A stretch of DNA of 64,000 bases from assembly GCA_905215155.1 (NCBI GenBank), contig CAJMPJ010000013.1:1-64000 (forward strand), given 5' to 3'. The DNA comes from an uncultured bacterium (GTDB lineage: Bacteria > Bacillota > Clostridia > Lachnospirales > Lachnospiraceae). A model generated the notes under the pieces. That model saw nothing but the letters and a program-made list of their open reading frames with translations. It did not search any database and was not told the origin of the DNA. This document shows, one piece after another, positions 62,831 through 64,000 of this stretch (position 1 is its first letter; the number at the start of each line of letters is the position of its first letter). The position numbers were made by a program, and so were the translations under genes.

Positions 62831-63639
62831 AGACTCTCTCCTTCCTCAAAGTCATATCTTCCAGAACCGGTTTTCAGTTCTTCCCTTCCTGCCCAGAGAA
62901 GAAGCGTTGCGAAATGATCCTGATAGGTTTTTCCAGTGGATTTCATATAAGCAGAAAGCTGGTCAATCATCCTCTGGAAGTCATACGGATACAGTTTCCG
63001 CAGCTCCCAGTTTTCTTCCACGGAAAGCCGGACATTTCCAAACCGTCCGTACAGACAGGTGCTTTCCTTTTCCGAAGAGCGGGTCTTACTCCTGTCAGTA
63101 TCATTCTTATCAGTCTTATTTATATCAGTATTATTTGTGGCAAAATTCTTGCACTCCGGACTTCCATTTTTTTGCGTTCCGGACTGCAAGTTTTTTGCAT
63201 TCCGGACTGCCAGATTCTTGCGTTCCGGACAGCAAATTTCTTGCGTTCCAGAAGGATAATAAACTGCCGGTTTTGCCCGGATGCGTTTTACGAAGTTCTT
63301 CACATATATCACCGATGGACGGTTGCAGCCCTGTCGGTACCGTTCGATCAGACCGATGCCATGTATACTGTCAAGCTCCCTGAGAAGCTTTGTGACCGTT
63401 GTGTGTGACATGTGCAGCACTTCCTGAAGTTCAGCTACCGTGTAAATGATATACACATAACCGTCAGCATCCACCCAGCCATTTTTCTTTGAAAGGTTGA
63501 TCCTGTCCAGCAGGATGCCATACAGGAGCTTTGCATCCGTGGACAGCCCTTCAAATTCCTTTTCTGTAAACAGTGCCTTGGGAATACGGAAAAATGAAAA
63601 CTGCTCGGATTCTTCTACCCGGAAGTATTCATAATCCAT
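62827..63639 (-). CDS. repA: RepA_N-type replication initiator
   Basis: 270 aa. The N-terminal initiator domain reads FFRIPKALFTEKEFEGLSTDAKLLYGILLDRINLS, YTVAELQEVLHMSHTTVTKLLRELD and GIGLIERYRQG. The middle (~125-170) is encoded by DNA iterons, and the C-terminal domain starts about LSVEENWELRKLYPYDFQRMID. It likely initiates replication of the circular ICE at the origin contained in its own gene. GAGG site upstream; overlaps the downstream loader gene. Confidence 0.88.
   Translation of the reverse strand: MDYEYFRVEESEQFSFFRIPKALFTEKEFEGLSTDAKLLYGILLDRINLSKKNGWVDADGYVYIIYTVAELQEVLHMSHTTVTKLLRELDSIHGIGLIERYRQGCNRPSVIYVKNFVKRIRAKPAVYYPSGTQEICCPERKNLAVRNAKNLQSGTQKNGSPECKNFATNNTDINKTDKNDTDRSKTRSSEKESTCLYGRFGNVRLSVEENWELRKLYPYDFQRMIDQLSAYMKSTGKTYQDHFATLLLWAGREELKTGSGRYDFEEGESL
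63149..63263. repeat. Five 23-bp iterons inside repA (probable origin)
   Basis: On the plus strand TTGC begins copies at 63149, 63172, 63195, 63218 and 63241, exactly 23 bases apart, with consensus TTGCRTTCCGGACWGC; the first and last copies are more diverged. The period is not a multiple of three, so the repetition acts at DNA level, not as a protein repeat. RepA_N replicons are known to keep their origin inside repA. Confidence 0.85.
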
Positions 63640-63652
63640 TTTTTCATCCTCA

Positions 63653-64000
63653 TTATTCCATTTCTTTGTTCTTGAACATGTTCAGATACATGTTGAACAC
63701 GCTTACCAGTTCTTTCAGGTAGATACGTCTGGCACCTTTGTTGCAGGCGTGCATATCTTCGATCCATTCCGGGGAATTACCGCAGATCACAGCCGTTGTC
63801 TCCACGACAGCCATAAATTTCTTCATGGATTCCATCTTGTAAACATGGTTGAAATACTGGCGGATTGCCTCAATTCTATCCGGATCATTTTCCAGTAATT
63901 CAATGACACCGAAAGCCAGGTCCATACCAAATTCACTGGCATCATCTTCGATTGCCTCATCATCCAGGTTACCGTTCTCATCACAGTAGCATCTGAATTC
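63653..64000 (-). CDS. Unknown ICE protein before repA (5' end outside window)
   Basis: The frame is open to the window edge, reading ...YCDENGNLDDEAIEDDASEF before the first Met at 63925, so the true start is probably beyond 64000. The visible 115 residues are helical and acidic: DLAFGVIELLENDPDRIEAI and a C-terminal RRIYLKELVSVFNMYLNMFKNKE. No family is recognised. It ends 13 bases before repA and likely shares its transcript. Confidence 0.6.
   Translation of the reverse strand, partial: EFRCYCDENGNLDDEAIEDDASEFGMDLAFGVIELLENDPDRIEAIRQYFNHVYKMESMKKFMAVVETTAVICGNSPEWIEDMHACNKGARRIYLKELVSVFNMYLNMFKNKEME

Noticed and set aside
63149..63263. Regular repeats that could suggest a CRISPR array
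   Set aside because: The 23-base units are directly adjacent without unique spacers, lie inside repA and no cas gene is present; they are iterons.
1..64000. tRNA, rRNA or classical insertion sequences
   Set aside because: No tRNA cloverleaf, rRNA core or DDE transposase pattern was recognised on reading; the mobile elements present are the IME and group II introns.

Overview
The window looks like accessory DNA of a gut Clostridia/Lachnospiraceae-type Firmicute. It is dominated by one large integrative conjugative element (ICE) of the Tn1549-like class, read right to left on the minus strand. The ICE is itself invaded by a tet(O)-bearing integrative mobilizable element (IME) and by two group II introns. 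No host housekeeping gene, rRNA, tRNA or CRISPR array was seen, and neither outer ICE end is recognisable here. The host assignment rests on gene families and gene order only.

Right to left (64000 to about 36700) runs the ICE backbone: a partial unknown gene, a RepA_N-type initiator with five 23-bp iterons inside its coding sequence, a DnaC-like ATPase, PcfB, the VirD4 coupling protein, a Maff2 small membrane protein, a VirB6/TrbL-like protein, PrgI, the VirB4 ATPase (split by a 2.7-kb group II intron), a DUF3789 peptide, a three-domain cell-wall hydrolase (3D, M23, NlpC/P60), DUF4315 and DUF4366 proteins, an MT-A70 methyltransferase, topoisomerase III, a 2122-aa SpaA-repeat surface adhesin, small accessory genes and RadC.

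From 36666 to 15621 lies one very large methylase/SNF2-helicase gene that should encode about 2563 aa. It is cut into three pieces. An 11.0-kb serine-recombinase IME (18984-29987) sits in the helicase domain, and a 2.35-kb group II intron (16530-18880) sits about 100 bp further on. The reading frame is exactly restored if both are removed. The IME carries tet(O) with its attenuator leader and a KTR peptide, TnpV, two sigma-like regulators plus a third broken by a stop codon, a RepA-type ATPase, a MOBV relaxase with a recognisable oriT, ParB-like, YdbC-like and unknown proteins, and the recombinase. It appears to be a passenger able to use the ICE transfer machine.

From 15600 to 9500 are small cargo genes (membrane peptide, flavodoxin, TipA-like MerR regulator), then a class B sortase that probably anchors the adhesin, and a 1030-aa polyvalent protein with YodL, nucleotidyltransferase and DUF4316-like parts. 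From 9400 to 700 is more AT-rich cargo: a MerR regulator facing a carboxymuconolactone-decarboxylase-like gene, an ACT-domain fusion, decayed gene fragments, and a two-component system divergent from a lipoprotein/ABC-permease operon of the peptide-sensing or resistance type. The left edge holds the C-terminal end of a MOBP-like relaxase on the plus strand.
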